From the NCBI RefSeq assembly GCF_901709675.1, contig NC_051108.1, positions 5,614,631-5,678,630 on the forward strand: a DNA stretch of 64,000 nucleotides, in the 5' to 3' direction. Below, piece by piece: positions 11,014 through 22,834 of this stretch. The position numbers and the translations under genes were made by a program. Every line of letters begins with the position of its first letter. Positions within the stretch are counted from its first letter, which is position 1. Under the pieces are notes generated by a model, which saw nothing but the letters and a program-made list of their open reading frames with translations, did not search any database and was not told the origin of the DNA. The DNA comes from Syngnathus acus (lineage: Eukaryota > Chordata > Actinopteri > Syngnathiformes > Syngnathidae).

Positions 11014-12306
11014 ATGCTCTCCGTGTTCATCTCTTGTCCGTGGATTGCATTTTACCTTCATTTATGGGTTTTAGTAAACCTCGGGGACGCACTAACGGCA
11101 AAGGAAGGTAAGTTTCAAGTTGTTACTTTTAATCGTCCTATTGCATTCATCGTCTGGCCAGAGAATCGGAAACGCGTCGCACACCTTAATATATTGTATA
11201 TTCTCTTTCTGTGGATTTGATGAAAAATGCAGATGTTTAATTCAATCATAAGGTTGGTGTGTGGGAACATTAACGCCGTCTGCTCCTGCACGGCTAATTT
11301 CCGGTGTTTTTTTTTTTTTTTTTTTGTCACTGCAAATAATAGTCTAGATTAAAGTGAATAAGTTAACAGGTTATTCTAACAATCGTTATTGTCAATCAAG
11401 GTGCTGTTAGCGAATCGATGGTTTTAGCATGCGTGTTGAAAACGAGTGGTCCATTTAAGGGGGTTTTCCTCCGAGGAGTCTGTCTGTTGTATGGCATTCC
11501 TTTCTCGCCTTGGATTTTGAAAGGGACTCGCAGCAGGCTCGGGTTCATACAGGTATTAAGGCCATGAAAAGCTACATGTAATTATAATAAAATGACAAAT
11601 ACAAAATTAAGCAGTCGATCAAGGCAAGGCAGGAGACGATCAATCGGGGATGGCTCGATTTTTTTTTTCTCCTGGGCTAAAGGGGGGCTTCACCGATAAA
11701 TAGGGCTGCAGAGAAAATAAGTCACAAATATATTTTAAAATATCAAATAAATGCTGAAGGGACTCAACTCGCTTGTTCATGCAACCTTAAAATTTTGGAG
11801 TCATACATACTAGGAAAAAAAACCGGATAATTTTTTGAGTTTTTGAGTAGATTTTACTAGTTTATTTTTTGTTTTATTTTATTTTTCTAAAGTCATTCAT
11901 ATACTAATGCACTTTGGTGCCTGAGTGGCATGGCTCAGGTGGCCATTTCTCTTGAGTAAATTAATTGTTATTGTTTGCACAAATCTCCTTGTAAACTTAG
12001 AATTTCTGAGCGCAAAATCTAGTAAATATGACTCGATTGTTTTTTTTTTTACAGCATAGCCTTTACTTGAAAACATTTCTTATGTTCTGCATAGTGTACG
12101 TACCTACCGCAATTGCTCCTAGTGATATGTAACCACCTGCTTCTTGGTCCTTTTAGTGGTTCTGTTGGACACCAAGGCACAGCAAACAGAACTGGAATGG
12201 ATTTCCTATCCTCCCAATGGGGTAAGTGTGCACATTCTGACTTGTAACATTATGAATTGGTATTGAGAACGAGAAGTAATTTTTCGACATGCATTCTAAG
12301 CTTAGC

Positions 12307-12345
<39 letters not shown>

Positions 12346-15300
12346 ACCAACATTCCAAATGGGCACACATTTATTATTTTATTATTGTCAAGTTATTGTT
12401 TTCCAGGGTAAAAGCAAATATTTGCAAATGATTTGCTTTGATTCACCACAAAAATAATAAGTCTGTTTACATGTAGGACTACAAAAACTGAAAAAAAAAA
12501 GAAAAACAATCTAAAGAAGAAAAATATTTTCTGTTGAATAATTTATTAATTGTTGCACCTCCATTCTTTATTATTTTTTTTAGTGGGAAGAGATCAGCGG
12601 CTTGGATGAGAGCTACACACCCATTCGCACATACCAGGTCTGCAAAGTCATGGAGCCCAATCAGAATAACTGGCTTCGGACTAACTGGATCGAAAAGGGC
12701 AATGCGCAAAGAATTTTTGTGGAACTAAAATTTACCTTAAGGGATTGTAATAGTTTACCTGGTATGGTGGGAACTTGCAAGGAGACGTTCAACTTGTATT
12801 ACCAGGAAACCGATTCGGAGGTGGGTAAGAATATGCAAGAGACCCAGTATGTTAAAATTGACACAATTGCAGCAGATGAAAGCTTCACTCAGGGCGATCT
12901 CGGTGAGAGGAAGATGAAACTCAACACTGAAGTGCGCATAATTGGCCCTCTATCCAGGCAAGGCTTTTACCTTGCCTTTCAAGATGTAGGGGCGTGCATT
13001 GCCCTGGTCTCTGTCAAAGTATATTACAAGAAGTGCTGGTCCATCATCGAGAACCTGGCCATATTTCCAGACACCACGACAGGATCGGAATTCTCCTCCC
13101 TAGTGGAGGTGGAGGGAATATGTGTGAACGATGCGGAGGAAGAGGCTGATAACTCTCCCAAGATGCACTGCAGTGCTGAAGGGGAATGGCTTGTGCCTAT
13201 TGGGAAATGCATATGCAAAGCAGGATTTCATCAGAAAGGAGACGCATGTGAACGTGAGTTGATTTTCTTTTCATAATCAGGGCGAGATGTAAGCACACAG
13301 TTAAATCCCAATGTTGTACTGACTTTTCCTTTTGTCTTTTGATCAACAGCGTGTGGTCGTGGGTACTACAAAAGTTACTCCCAGGAGCTACTATGTTCTC
13401 GGTGCCCCTTGCACACCTTTACTGAGCACGAGGGGTCCCGGCGCTGTGAATGTGATGACGGCTACTACAGAGCATTCACTGACCCTCCTTCCTTCGCCTG
13501 CACAAGTAAGTCTGACCTGGTTGTTGTTCGGCATATGTAAAGGAAATGAACATGGCTGAAAATACAACATTAGGTTCCTAATGTAACAGCTATACTACCT
13601 TCCACTCTCCTTCTAAAACACAGGTGTCAAACCCAAGGCCCTGGGGCCAGATACGGCCCGCCACATCATTTTATGTGGCCCGCGAAGACAAATTGTACAT
13701 CAAATTTGTGTCATTACTAGACTTGCAAATTGTCTTCACTTCATTTATTTGGGTTGACAGTCATAATGCCCCTCCGAAGAAAACTGACTACAATGCGGCC
13801 CGCGACAAAAATGAGTTTGACACCCCTGTTCTACAACATAGGTGTCAAACCTAAGGCCCGGGGGCCAGATACGGGCCGCCATATCATTCTATTTGGCCCG
13901 CGAAGACAACATTTTGCATCGAACTAGTGTCATTACTAAAATTACATTAAATTGTCTTAAAAAAATAAAAACATTGCTAGCAATTTTTATTACCATTCGT
14001 CTTTTTAAATTTTTGAAAATTTTGCATCGAATTTGTGTCATTACTAAAATTACAAATTGTCTTAAAAAAATCAAAACATTGCTAGCAATTTTTATTACCA
14101 TTCGTCTTTTTATATTTTTGAAAAAAAAATACTCTAAAATATCCATCCATCCATATACTTTAATGATAATTATTATACTTTAATCTAAAATAGTCTCACA
14201 CTGACTTCTTGGATGTCTACTCCTGATAGGACCTCCTTCGGCGCCACAGAATCTAGTCTACAACATCAACCAGACAACTCTTAACCTGGAGTGGAGTCCA
14301 CCGGTCGACACTGGTGGCCGCAATGATGTAACATACAGGGTTCGCTGCCAGCATTGTAACTGGGAACCTGAAGAGTGTAAACCGTGTGGGCCAAATGTCG
14401 CCTACTTCCCTGAACAGTCTCAATTAGTAGACACTTACGTAACGATCGTTGATCTCTTGGCCCATGCAAACTACACTTTTGAGGTGGAGGCTGTCAATGG
14501 AGTGTCTGAGCTAAGCCGCACGCAAAGGCTGTTTGCTACAGTTCGTATCGCCACTGGACAAGCAGGTAAGGACTGATATCTAATCATTTGATCATTTCTT
14601 ATTTGGTGTAAAATCAGACCAAGAGGATCTAGGAACAAAATCATGTTCTTTCAGAAGCACCATCACTGGTCAGTGAGGTCGTCAAGGAGAAAGTGCAGCA
14701 GCGCAGCGTCCAGCTTTCATGGCAGGAGCCCCGACAACTCAATGGAGCCATAACAGAATATGAAATCAAATACTATAAAAAAGTAGGTCAATTTTTCCTC
14801 TTTATTTATATTCCAATTCATATTTCTTTTACAGTGGCAAATACTGTGGCAATTTGAATGGAGTAGCAAGTTGGCCATAAAAAAAAAAAAGAAAGACGAA
14901 TTATTAATGCTTTGGGTCGAGTCTACTAACTATAAACATACAACAGAGAAAAAAGATGAACACACTTAACAAAAGGTACTACAGAACGTTAACACAAACA
15001 TAACAAATACTTTTTTTCAATTGTTGCCTTGACGCATTTAAAAAAATAAAAATAAAATGTATCCCCCAATTGCTTGTCTAGAATGATTCCACGCCCCACT
15101 CAGTTGAGCCCCCCACGCCACATCCGGGATCAAAAGTGTGTAACTTGAAAAACCTTTGAAATGGAAAATAGAGAGATCTTAAAATGGAAAGAAAGAAAAA
15201 AAACGATTTGAAACAACAACAACAAATAAAGATTTGAAACTGCAAAATAAGAGTGGATCTGAAAATATAAAACATGCAGCTGAAAAAATAAGACCTCAAA

Positions 15301-16590
15301 TGTAAATGGTAGTGAAAGTGAAAATAAGATATTTTAAATAAATTATTATTATTATTATCATAATATTTTAAATCGATGGACGGATTGATGGATGGGCGGG
15401 CGGGCGTGTTGGGCGGATGGCCACCCAAAAACTTCACAGTTTATGAAATATTCTTTTTTTTGTTGCGATCATATATTGAGCACTGTGGAATTGACTGAAT
15501 CCTAATTAAAAGCTTTGAAAATAAATATTGAAAAATATCTTTTAATGAAGCTAAAAACTGAAACATAGACTCTTTTGAGTTCATATTTTTATATGTGAAC
15601 TTACACTGTATATTACTGCTCAAATCTTAATTTTATAGTTTATCTGACCGAATTATAAAATGTTTGATTTTATTCTTGTTTAATTTTTACTCTAGGATCA
15701 GAAGGACCGAACCTATTCTACAGTAAGGGCCAAATCCACATCAGCAACTGTCAACAATCTGAAACCCAGTACAGCCTATGTTTTCCAAATAAGAGCCTTC
15801 ACACAGAAAGGATATGAAACTTTTGGGCCCAGATTAGAAATAACAACAAAGGAAGAGGCAACCGGTAAGGTCTACCATTGCACACTTTATTTCCGCTGTG
15901 TCATCAAATATGTGCATTTCCTCATTTATCCTTCGTGGAATTTTTTTTTAACTCTGAGCATTTCTATTTTTCTGCATGTTTGTCTGTTTATTTGTGCGTG
16001 TCCCTCTTATCAGCTGCAATTGTCTCCAGCGAGCCGAACCCTGTCATCATCATAGCAGTGGTAGCAGTGGCAGGAACCATAATCCTGGTGTTCATGGTGT
16101 TTGGCTTTATCATCGGGAGAAGGTATGCTCTCTCGAGCTCCACTGACTCGCCACTTTTGTGAGTCGGATTGGCTTTTCTGTCATTCACAATTCTTGTAGT
16201 CACTTCACATACACACACACATATATATATATTTATATATATATATACACAGTAATCCCTCGTTTATCGCGAATAATTGGTTCCAAAAACTACCCGCGAT
16301 AAGTGAAATCCGCAAAGTACGGTCACCAACAAGAAGTACTGGGCAGGCTAACGAGATAGCGGAAGGATGCTAATCGTGCTAACACGCGAAAACAGACTCC
16401 TAAAAGAATGTAAACAAACATTTGGAGCAATACTACATTGTCCTACAGGTTAGACACATGTTTCCTCAATTTAGAAGTTTTATTTTGACTTTTAAATGTT
16501 TTTTTTTAATTTGGAAAAAAAAATCCGCGATGTAGTGAAGCCGCGATAAACGAACCGCGAAGTAGCGAGGGATGACTGTATGTGTGTGTT

Positions 16591-16621
<31 letters not shown>

Positions 16622-19600
16622 TACAGTGCGATGCATGCGTGCAAAATATGCAGCATGAGAATATATCTTATACAGCCGTGTTGAAAATGTGGGCCAGCAC
16701 ACTCACTCAAAAACTGCAGCAACGATTCCCTCCGTGCACTGAAATGACCCAGATGCAAGGAAATGCAGAGTTGATTCGCGTTTTGTCCCAGATAATATGG
16801 CAAGAGTCTGTCTCGTAAATGGTTCCAAGTCATCCCATTCAAAAGCTCCAAAGTTGCATTACTGAAAATACATTGTCTTGATAACGTTTGTGTATGGCAT
16901 TTTAAAAATGTTTACAAATATTTGTTAGTCCGATGGCCTTTCATTTTGCTACACCTCACAAGCACGGTTAGTCACAACAGTGCTGGTTTGCACTAGCCCT
17001 GCAGACGTGATCTTTAATAATAATCAGCCATGCAATGTGTCTCATAAATTATTCTGTGCATGGACTTCTGTCTGTAGTTTGTACTTTCATCTTAATCCTG
17101 GGTGCACCAAGTTAGAAGATCAGCTTCCTCATTGGTTTGTGTGAGCAATTAAGTTTGCACCACTTTTTAAACACGCAAACATTTTTTAAATTGGGCCCAA
17201 GAGTGGATTTTTTTTTTTTAATGAAGTATTTATGATGGCAATCTTGGCAGGTTTTTTTTTTTTTTTTTGTCTACATGGGCGTAATTATTTTCAAATATAA
17301 ATTCATCGGAGACCCACCAACGTCTCTTAATGAGTTGTATTGAGTTGTACATTTTCTAAAATACAGTAAGAATTATTGTTTGCTACATTGATGTCATTAA
17401 ATATGTTTATTTATTCTCTGCAAGATCTAATAGCACTCTTCTCTTCTTATTCTACTGCAGGCACTGCGGATACAGTAAAGCGGATCAAGAGGGAGACGAG
17501 GAGCTTTACTTTCAATGTGAGTGCATAAACGGTACTTGTCCATAAAAAAATAATGTTCCCAGGAGGGTAAAAAACCCAACAAAACATATAAAGCCAGACA
17601 GTTTAAAGAAGAGTGTGTGTGTGGACAGGTTCCTTGGTTTTAAGTGCTGCTTCTCAGCAAAGTTTTTTTTTTTAAACACTGATACACCACCCACTAATGA
17701 AAGCCCTGGAGACACCACTTCAGAAAGCTCCCCCAATTGAAACAGGGATGATACACTCTAGTGGCAAAGTGCTGATTTGAGAAAGAAAGGACGACTACAA
17801 TGCCATAGGTGATCTGATGTTACTGCTAAATCCACTATTCTTATTCAGTTAAATTTCCAGGCACCAAAACATATATTGACCCTGCAACCAATGACGACTC
17901 AAACAGAGCTGTTCATCAATTTGCCAAGGAGCTGGATGCATCCTACGTTCAAATTGAACAGGTTATTGGAGCAGGTGAGTCCTCCCATCTCATGGATGGA
18001 TGGATGGATGGAAACCATATACCGTAATTTTCGGACTATAAGCCGCACCGGACTACAGTGATCCCTCGCTACTTCGCGTTTCATTTATCGCGGCTTCACT
18101 ACATCGCAGAATTCTTTTCCAAATTAAAAAAAAAACATTTAAAAGTCAAAATAAAACTTTTAAATTGAGGAAACGTGTCTAACCTTTAGGACAATGTAGT
18201 ATTGCTCCAAATGTTCGTTTACATTCCTTTAGAAGTCCGTTTTCGCGTGATAGCACGATCGCGAATTTGGCATCTTTCTGCTAACTCGTTAGCCTGCCCA
18301 GTACTTCTTGTTGGTGACCGTACTTTGCGGATTTCACTAATCGCTGGTGGTTTTCGGAACCAATTATCCATGATAAACGAGGGATTACTGTATAAACCGT
18401 TCCAGCTAAAATTCGTGATTCAAGGTTCAAAATTTGCAAAAAAAAGTCACGGCATATAGTCTGAAATTTACGGTAATCAAGATAATGAGTCACAAATTAT
18501 TGGTCCTTTATCTTCAACTCATACAGGACAATTCGGGGAGGTATGCAGTGGACGGCTAAAAGTACCTGGAAAGCGAGACGCTGCAGTCGCTATCAAAACA
18601 TTAAAAGTGGGTCATACAGAGAAGCAGAAAAAAGACTTCCTGTGTGAGGCCATCATTATGGGACAGTTTGACCACCCCAATGTTGTGCATCTTGAGGGAG
18701 TGGTAACAAGAGGTAACGTGTGAAATGCTGCCTTACACTCTAAAAACAGTTGGGTTATTTCATTAAATCAATTTTTGGGTTGGTCATAATTTGGTTCAAA
18801 TGAACTATTTTTTGGGTTAAATTTAAATAAATTTTATTTTTTGTATGTTCTTTTGTGCCAAGCAATGTACGGACTGTAATCGATACTCTTTCTGCAGGAA
18901 AACCAGTGATGATTGTTTCAGAGTTCATGGAGAACGGCTCATTAGATGCCTTCCTAAGAGTGAGTATCATGAGTATCTCAAATTCCCAGGAAGGAATAAT
19001 AATTGCTTGTTTTTCCCTGCATAGATACACGACGGTCAGTTCACAGTCATTCAGTTGGTCGGGATGCTGCGGGGCGTAGCAGCAGGGATGAGATATCTTG
19101 CCGATATGGGTTACGTCCATCGAAATCTGGCTGCTCAAAAGATCCTTGTCAACAGCAATCTTGTGTGTAAAGTGTCTGACTTTGGCCTCTACAGGATAAT
19201 AAATGATGATCCTGAATCTGTCTACTCAACCACCGTAAGTCAATTGAAGCAATTGCCTTCTCTAACAGTTGTCAATAGTCTTGTGATGCAAATGAAAAAA
19301 TGATGCGATGAAAAAAAATGCTAGTCATTAACTCATCCACTACCATTGACGACTATAGACGTCAATTTGTAACTGGGCTAGCAGTGAATAAGTTAGATGT
19401 AGTGAAGACACGCGGGCAGTTAGAGGTTAGAGAGGACTATGCAGAAGATACTTAAAAGGCGATGTGCTGTGACGACCCCCAACGGGGAAAGTTGAAAAGA
19501 AAATATCTTTCAGCATTCATATCGTGTTGGAAAATTGTCACTCAACTATATTTTTCTGAACAGGGTGGAAAAATATCATTACGATGGACTGCTCCAGAAG

Positions 19601-20842
19601 CTGTCCAGTTCCATAAATTCACCTCTGCAAGTGATGTGTGGAGTTATGGTGTTGTCATGTGGGAGGTCATGTCCTTCGGAGATAGACCATATTGGGACAT
19701 GTCTAATCAAGATGTGAGTAGCTTTGCAGTCAGGTCGGCATTGTAAATGAGAATCTGGCCGTGTAACACAAGCTAGATACTCAAGGCAGTTTTCAATCTC
19801 CAGGTCATAAAAGCTCTTGAGGAGAGCTACCGTCTTCCAGCGCCCATAGACTGTTCCCCGGGCTTGCATCAGCTTATGTTGGATTGTTGGAAGAAAGACC
19901 GAGGAGAGCGTCCCAAGTTTGATCAGATAGTCAGCATTCTTGACAAGATGATCCGGAACCCCAACACACTGAAGACACCAGTTGGAACTTCTACAAGGTG
20001 AAGAACATCAAACATAAAATTATTTTCATCACATTTTTAGTAACCACTGGAGTCTTATCAATTTGTTGATTTTCTCATCCCACAGACCATTTAGTCAACG
20101 CTCCACTAATAAGAGCATACCCAACTCGGTGGAAGACTGGTTGATATCCATCAAGATGGAGCGGTACAGAGACAACCTTACAGCAGCTGGCTACACTTCT
20201 CTGGAATCTGTGGCCAGAATGTCAACTGAGTAAGTAGACCAAGAGTCACCAATCTTAATCTTCGGAGTCCAGTGTTCTGCATTATGTCTTCCTGAAGGCA
20301 ACACATCTAATTCAACTGATCAGGATCTTTATAAGAATTTCAGAAATACAGTAATCCTTCGTTTATCGCGGATAATTGGTTCCAAAAACCACCCACGATA
20401 AGTGAAATCCGCGAAGTACGGTCACCAACAAGAAGGACTGGGCAGGCTAACGAGTTAGCGGAAAGAAGCTAATTCGCGATCGTGCTAACACGCGAAAACG
20501 GACTTCTAAAGGAATGTAAACGAACATTTAGAGCAATACTATGTTGTCCTAAAGGTTAGACACATGTTTTCTCAATTTAGAAGTTTTATTTGGACTTTTA
20601 AATGTTTTTTTAATTTGGAAAAAAAACCGCGCGATTTAGTGAAGCCGCGATAAACGAAACGCGAAGTAGCGAGGGATCACTCTACTAATGAAAAATTGAT
20701 TAACTGATGCATTGTTGTGTCTTCCAGGGATGTCATGAGGTTGGGAATTAGACAGGTGGACCATCAGAAAAAGTTGATGAGCAGCATTCAAACAATGAGA
20801 TGCCAGATGTTGCATCTTCACAATACAGGTGTTCAGGTCTGA
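11014..20842 (+). CDS. epha7: Ephrin receptor EphA7 with a degenerate (probably inactive) kinase active site
   Basis: EphA7 is a receptor tyrosine kinase for ephrin-A ligands in axon guidance. Seventeen exons: 11014-11107, 12157-12221, 12584-13253, 13350-13505, 14230-14565, 14655-14782, 15696-15864, 16014-16122, 17461-17516, 17849-17974, 18527-18712, 18898-18959, 19025-19234, 19564-19713, 19804-19997, 20086-20229, 20728-20842. They join in frame to 989 residues (human 998). Order: signal peptide, ephrin-binding domain, Cys-rich region, two fibronectin III repeats, TM ([20 protein letters not shown]), kinase, SAM, C-terminal GVQV PDZ ligand. The glycine loop (GAGQFGEV), VAIK lysine, DFG and APE are kept. 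The catalytic loop reads HRNLAAQK (residues 751-758) where EphA7 has HRDLAARN, the second juxtamembrane Tyr is Asn609, and the activation-loop IPVRW is ISLRW. All splice sites are GT-AG, so it is not a decayed pseudogene. Identity is secure; loss of catalysis is inferred. Confidence 0.93.
12307..12344. repeat. (ATT)n microsatellite in epha7 intron 2
   Basis: About 12 uninterrupted ATT units. Confidence 0.9.
13621..13828 (+). mobile_element. hAT-like MITE, short complete copy (epha7 intron 4)
   Basis: Begins CAGGTGTCAAACCCAAGGCC and ends GAGTTTGACACCCCTG, which is the inverted terminal repeat. Near-identical 10-bp words TTCTAAAACA and TTCTACAACA border it, followed at once by the start of another copy. 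No coding capacity. Confidence 0.75.
13839..14126 (+). mobile_element. hAT-like MITE, copy with internal tandem duplication (epha7 intron 4)
   Basis: Starts TAGGTGTCAAACC right after the previous copy. Its interior contains a 108-bp unit twice (13911-14018 and 14019-14126), beginning ATTTTGCATCGAA each time. The right terminal repeat is missing. Confidence 0.65.
16250..16578 (+). mobile_element. Pogo/Tigger-like MITE, copy C (epha7 intron 8)
   Basis: CAGTAATCCCTCG start and GAGGGATGACTG end, the same body as copy A, set between TA/CA microsatellites (16205-16248 and 16579-16621). Confidence 0.75.
18022..18473 (+). mobile_element. CCGTA-type TA MITE carrying a nested pogo-like MITE (epha7 intron 10)
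   Basis: The outer element begins CCGTAATTTTCGGACTATAA and ends with the inverse (AAATTTACGG), flanked by TA (18020-18021, 18474-18475). It is split at a TA by the complete inverted copy D of the pogo-like MITE at 18056-18390. Confidence 0.75.
18056..18390 (-). mobile_element. Pogo/Tigger-like MITE, copy D, nested
   Basis: Reverse orientation relative to copies A, B, C and E: starts CAGTGATCCCTCGCTACTTC and ends ACGAGGGATTACTG, with TA at 18054-18055 and 18391-18392. Inserted inside the outer element at 18022-18473. Confidence 0.8.
18733..18835. repeat. GGGTTA-rich short repeat (epha7 intron 11)
   Basis: Contains CTCTAAAAACAGTTGGGTTA and later TTTTTGGGTTAAATTTAAAT. It resembles short teleost interspersed repeats with AAC/GGGTT words. 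The family is only a resemblance. Confidence 0.4.
19325..19395. repeat. Short palindromic repeat (epha7 intron 13)
   Basis: TTAACTCATCCACTACCATT with GACGACTATAGACGTC, and an inverse-like right half (GCAGTGAATAAGTTA). Related sequence occurs at 21893-21957, so this is a very small MITE-like family. Confidence 0.5.
20349..20682 (+). mobile_element. Pogo/Tigger-like MITE, copy E (epha7 intron 16)
   Basis: CAGTAATCCTTCG start; the right end GAGGGATCACTC is followed by TA. Same body as copy A. It lies between the two SAM-domain exons without touching splice sites. Confidence 0.75.
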
Positions 20843-20902
20843 TGACGGCAAATACAGAACTTTTATCAAGTGTTGACTGAAATAGGACCTGGTTTGATTC
20901 AG

Positions 20903-20908
20903 AATAAA
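20903..20908 (+). terminator. epha7 proximal poly(A) signal candidate
   Basis: AATAAA 61 bp after the epha7 stop. This would give a very short 3' UTR; longer forms are also possible in the AT-rich sequence that follows. Confidence 0.35.
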
Positions 20909-21892
20909 TGGACATCTGATATCAGATTCCCGGACCTGCACACAGCGTGAAAAAAAGATTGTGGGCACCAAGTGGAGGAAGAAATGCAAAAAAAATCAAT
21001 AATAGCAATCTCTTATTTTCTTATTTTAAATGAGCTAATGAACACATATCAAATGTATTGAAAACAATGTTTTTAACTTAATGACTTAGTCACCTGCACA
21101 CTATGGCAATGTTTTCTTCTTTAAAAAAAACAAAAAATTAAATGCACACTTTTTTTTTTCCCTCCCCATAATTTTTTCAAAGTGTCACAGTGCATAAAGA
21201 ATTCATATTTCCTTCTTCTTGGACTCGGAAACAGGGTTTACTCAGTGTATATGGAGGAAGCCTCCAAAGGTTACATTTTCTATTGAAACAGACTATCTGA
21301 AACTTCATGTCAAACAAATTTTCAATTGAAATATTTGTTAAAATATACAACACTGATATTTTTCTAAATAGAAGTCCTTGACTCTTTTTCACAGTAGCAA
21401 GCAATATTATAAGAAATTTGCACAAAGACTTCATTGAACCAACAACAATAATATCTTGTTTTGCCATCATTTTGCCTAAATGTTGCACAGTTCTGTGTAG
21501 GGAATTTCAGCTACAAAAACTGTGCATCTCTTAAAAATTGAGAAGGGTGGATGTACTATTACTGCCTTAAAATGCTGTTTTACGTGTCACCACTATTTGG
21601 ACAAACTGTTAAAATGATTTCTGTGTAGTTTGAGTGTATGTCAATCGACTTTGTTTTCTTTGTCATAGCTGAACTTTGCACTGCGAGAGCACAGGTTAAA
21701 GCGACAAATTCTGGTGTAAAAGAAGGAATGAAGTGAACAAAGCAATAATTATCAGGTTCAAATGAATTTCTAAAGGTGCTAGTTATGTGTGCTAAGAGGA
21801 GGCGCACCTCAAAGTTTCTATCTGTGTCCACCAAACATGCTGTCTGATAATCACCATAAAATTGTGGTATTAAAATTACTTGACTAAGAATT

Positions 21893-21957
21893 CATTCACT
21901 GCCGACCCAGTTAATATATTTGACGTCTATAACCGTCAATGGCACTGAATGAGTTAA
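21893..21957. repeat. Short palindromic repeat, second copy
   Basis: Starts TTCATTCACTGCCGACC and ends GTCAATGGCACTGAATGAGT, so the ends are inverted repeats around TTTGACGTCTATAACCG. Related to 19325-19395. Confidence 0.55.
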
Positions 21958-22470
21958 GATTGCAAATATGTGAAATGCATTTAATTTACTCAATGTGATT
22001 TTTTTTTTTTATATGAGTATCAGAAACTAGAGATAAATGCTGTCGAACAAATGTGTTAATTTGGTACCATGACCTCAAAGCTCAAAAACAATTCCAGTTG
22101 AGTGTTTACAAAATCTTATTAAAGCAAGATGAGGTAAATTTGTTATTGCATTTCGTGGATATTTAGATTGACTCACTATGTGTAAATCAGTACCACTCAT
22201 CAAAAAATAGGTCAGAGGCAACTTTGCTTTCTCCTGTTGTGGCACTCCTGCTCTCGTATGAAACATTTGAAAAAAGTGTTCAAAAGGCAGAGAAATTAAC
22301 CAGATCCTTGGAGCTGTTTGTTGGATTTAGATTATTTGGTGGACAATTAATTTTCCGAATCATGCAACTTAAATATGAATTTTGGTTTCATTTTATAAAA
22401 CAGTCAATTGTATTGTTTCAATAAGATCCAGTTTGCTGCTGCACATAATGTGAATTTAACAAATAAAAAC

Positions 22471-22834
22471 ATCCATCCATCCATCTTCTGTACCGCTCAG
22501 TCCCCACGGGGGTCGCGGGCGTGCTGGAGCCTATCCCAGCGTCATCGGGCAGTAGGCGGGGGACACCCTGAACCGGTTGCCAGCCAATCGCAGGGCACAC
22601 AGAGACAAACAACCATTCGCACTCGCACTCACACCTAGGGACAATTTGGAGCGCTCAATCAGCCTACCAAGCATGTTTTTGGGATGTGGGAGGAAACCGG
22701 AGTGCCCGGAGAAAACCCACGCGGGCCCGGGGAGAACATGCAAACTCCACACAGGGAGGGCCGGAGGTGGAATCGAACCCGCACCCTCCTAACTGTGAGG
22801 CGGACGTGCTACCCAGTGCACCACCGAGCCGCAA
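22471..22834 (+). repeat. Teleost interspersed repeat with ATCC-rich head
   Basis: Starts CATCCATCCATCTTCTGTAC and contains the very common fish-repeat words GCCTATCCCAGCGTCATC, TTTTTGGGATGTGGGAGG and GAGAACATGCAAACTCCACA. It is GC-rich against an AT-rich background. I recognise the family as ubiquitous in teleosts but do not assign a class. Confidence 0.8.

Noticed and set aside
16582-16818. 78-codon frame in epha7 intron 8
   Set aside because: Starts in a TA/TG microsatellite, has no homology I recognise and lies between well-defined epha7 exons.
11014-20842. epha7 as a pseudogene
   Set aside because: All 17 exons join in frame with canonical splice sites and conserved extracellular and SAM domains, which points to a maintained protein rather than decay.
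22408-22792. Overlapping open frames on both strands near 22.5 kb
   Set aside because: They fall within the GC-rich teleost interspersed repeat, not a gene.
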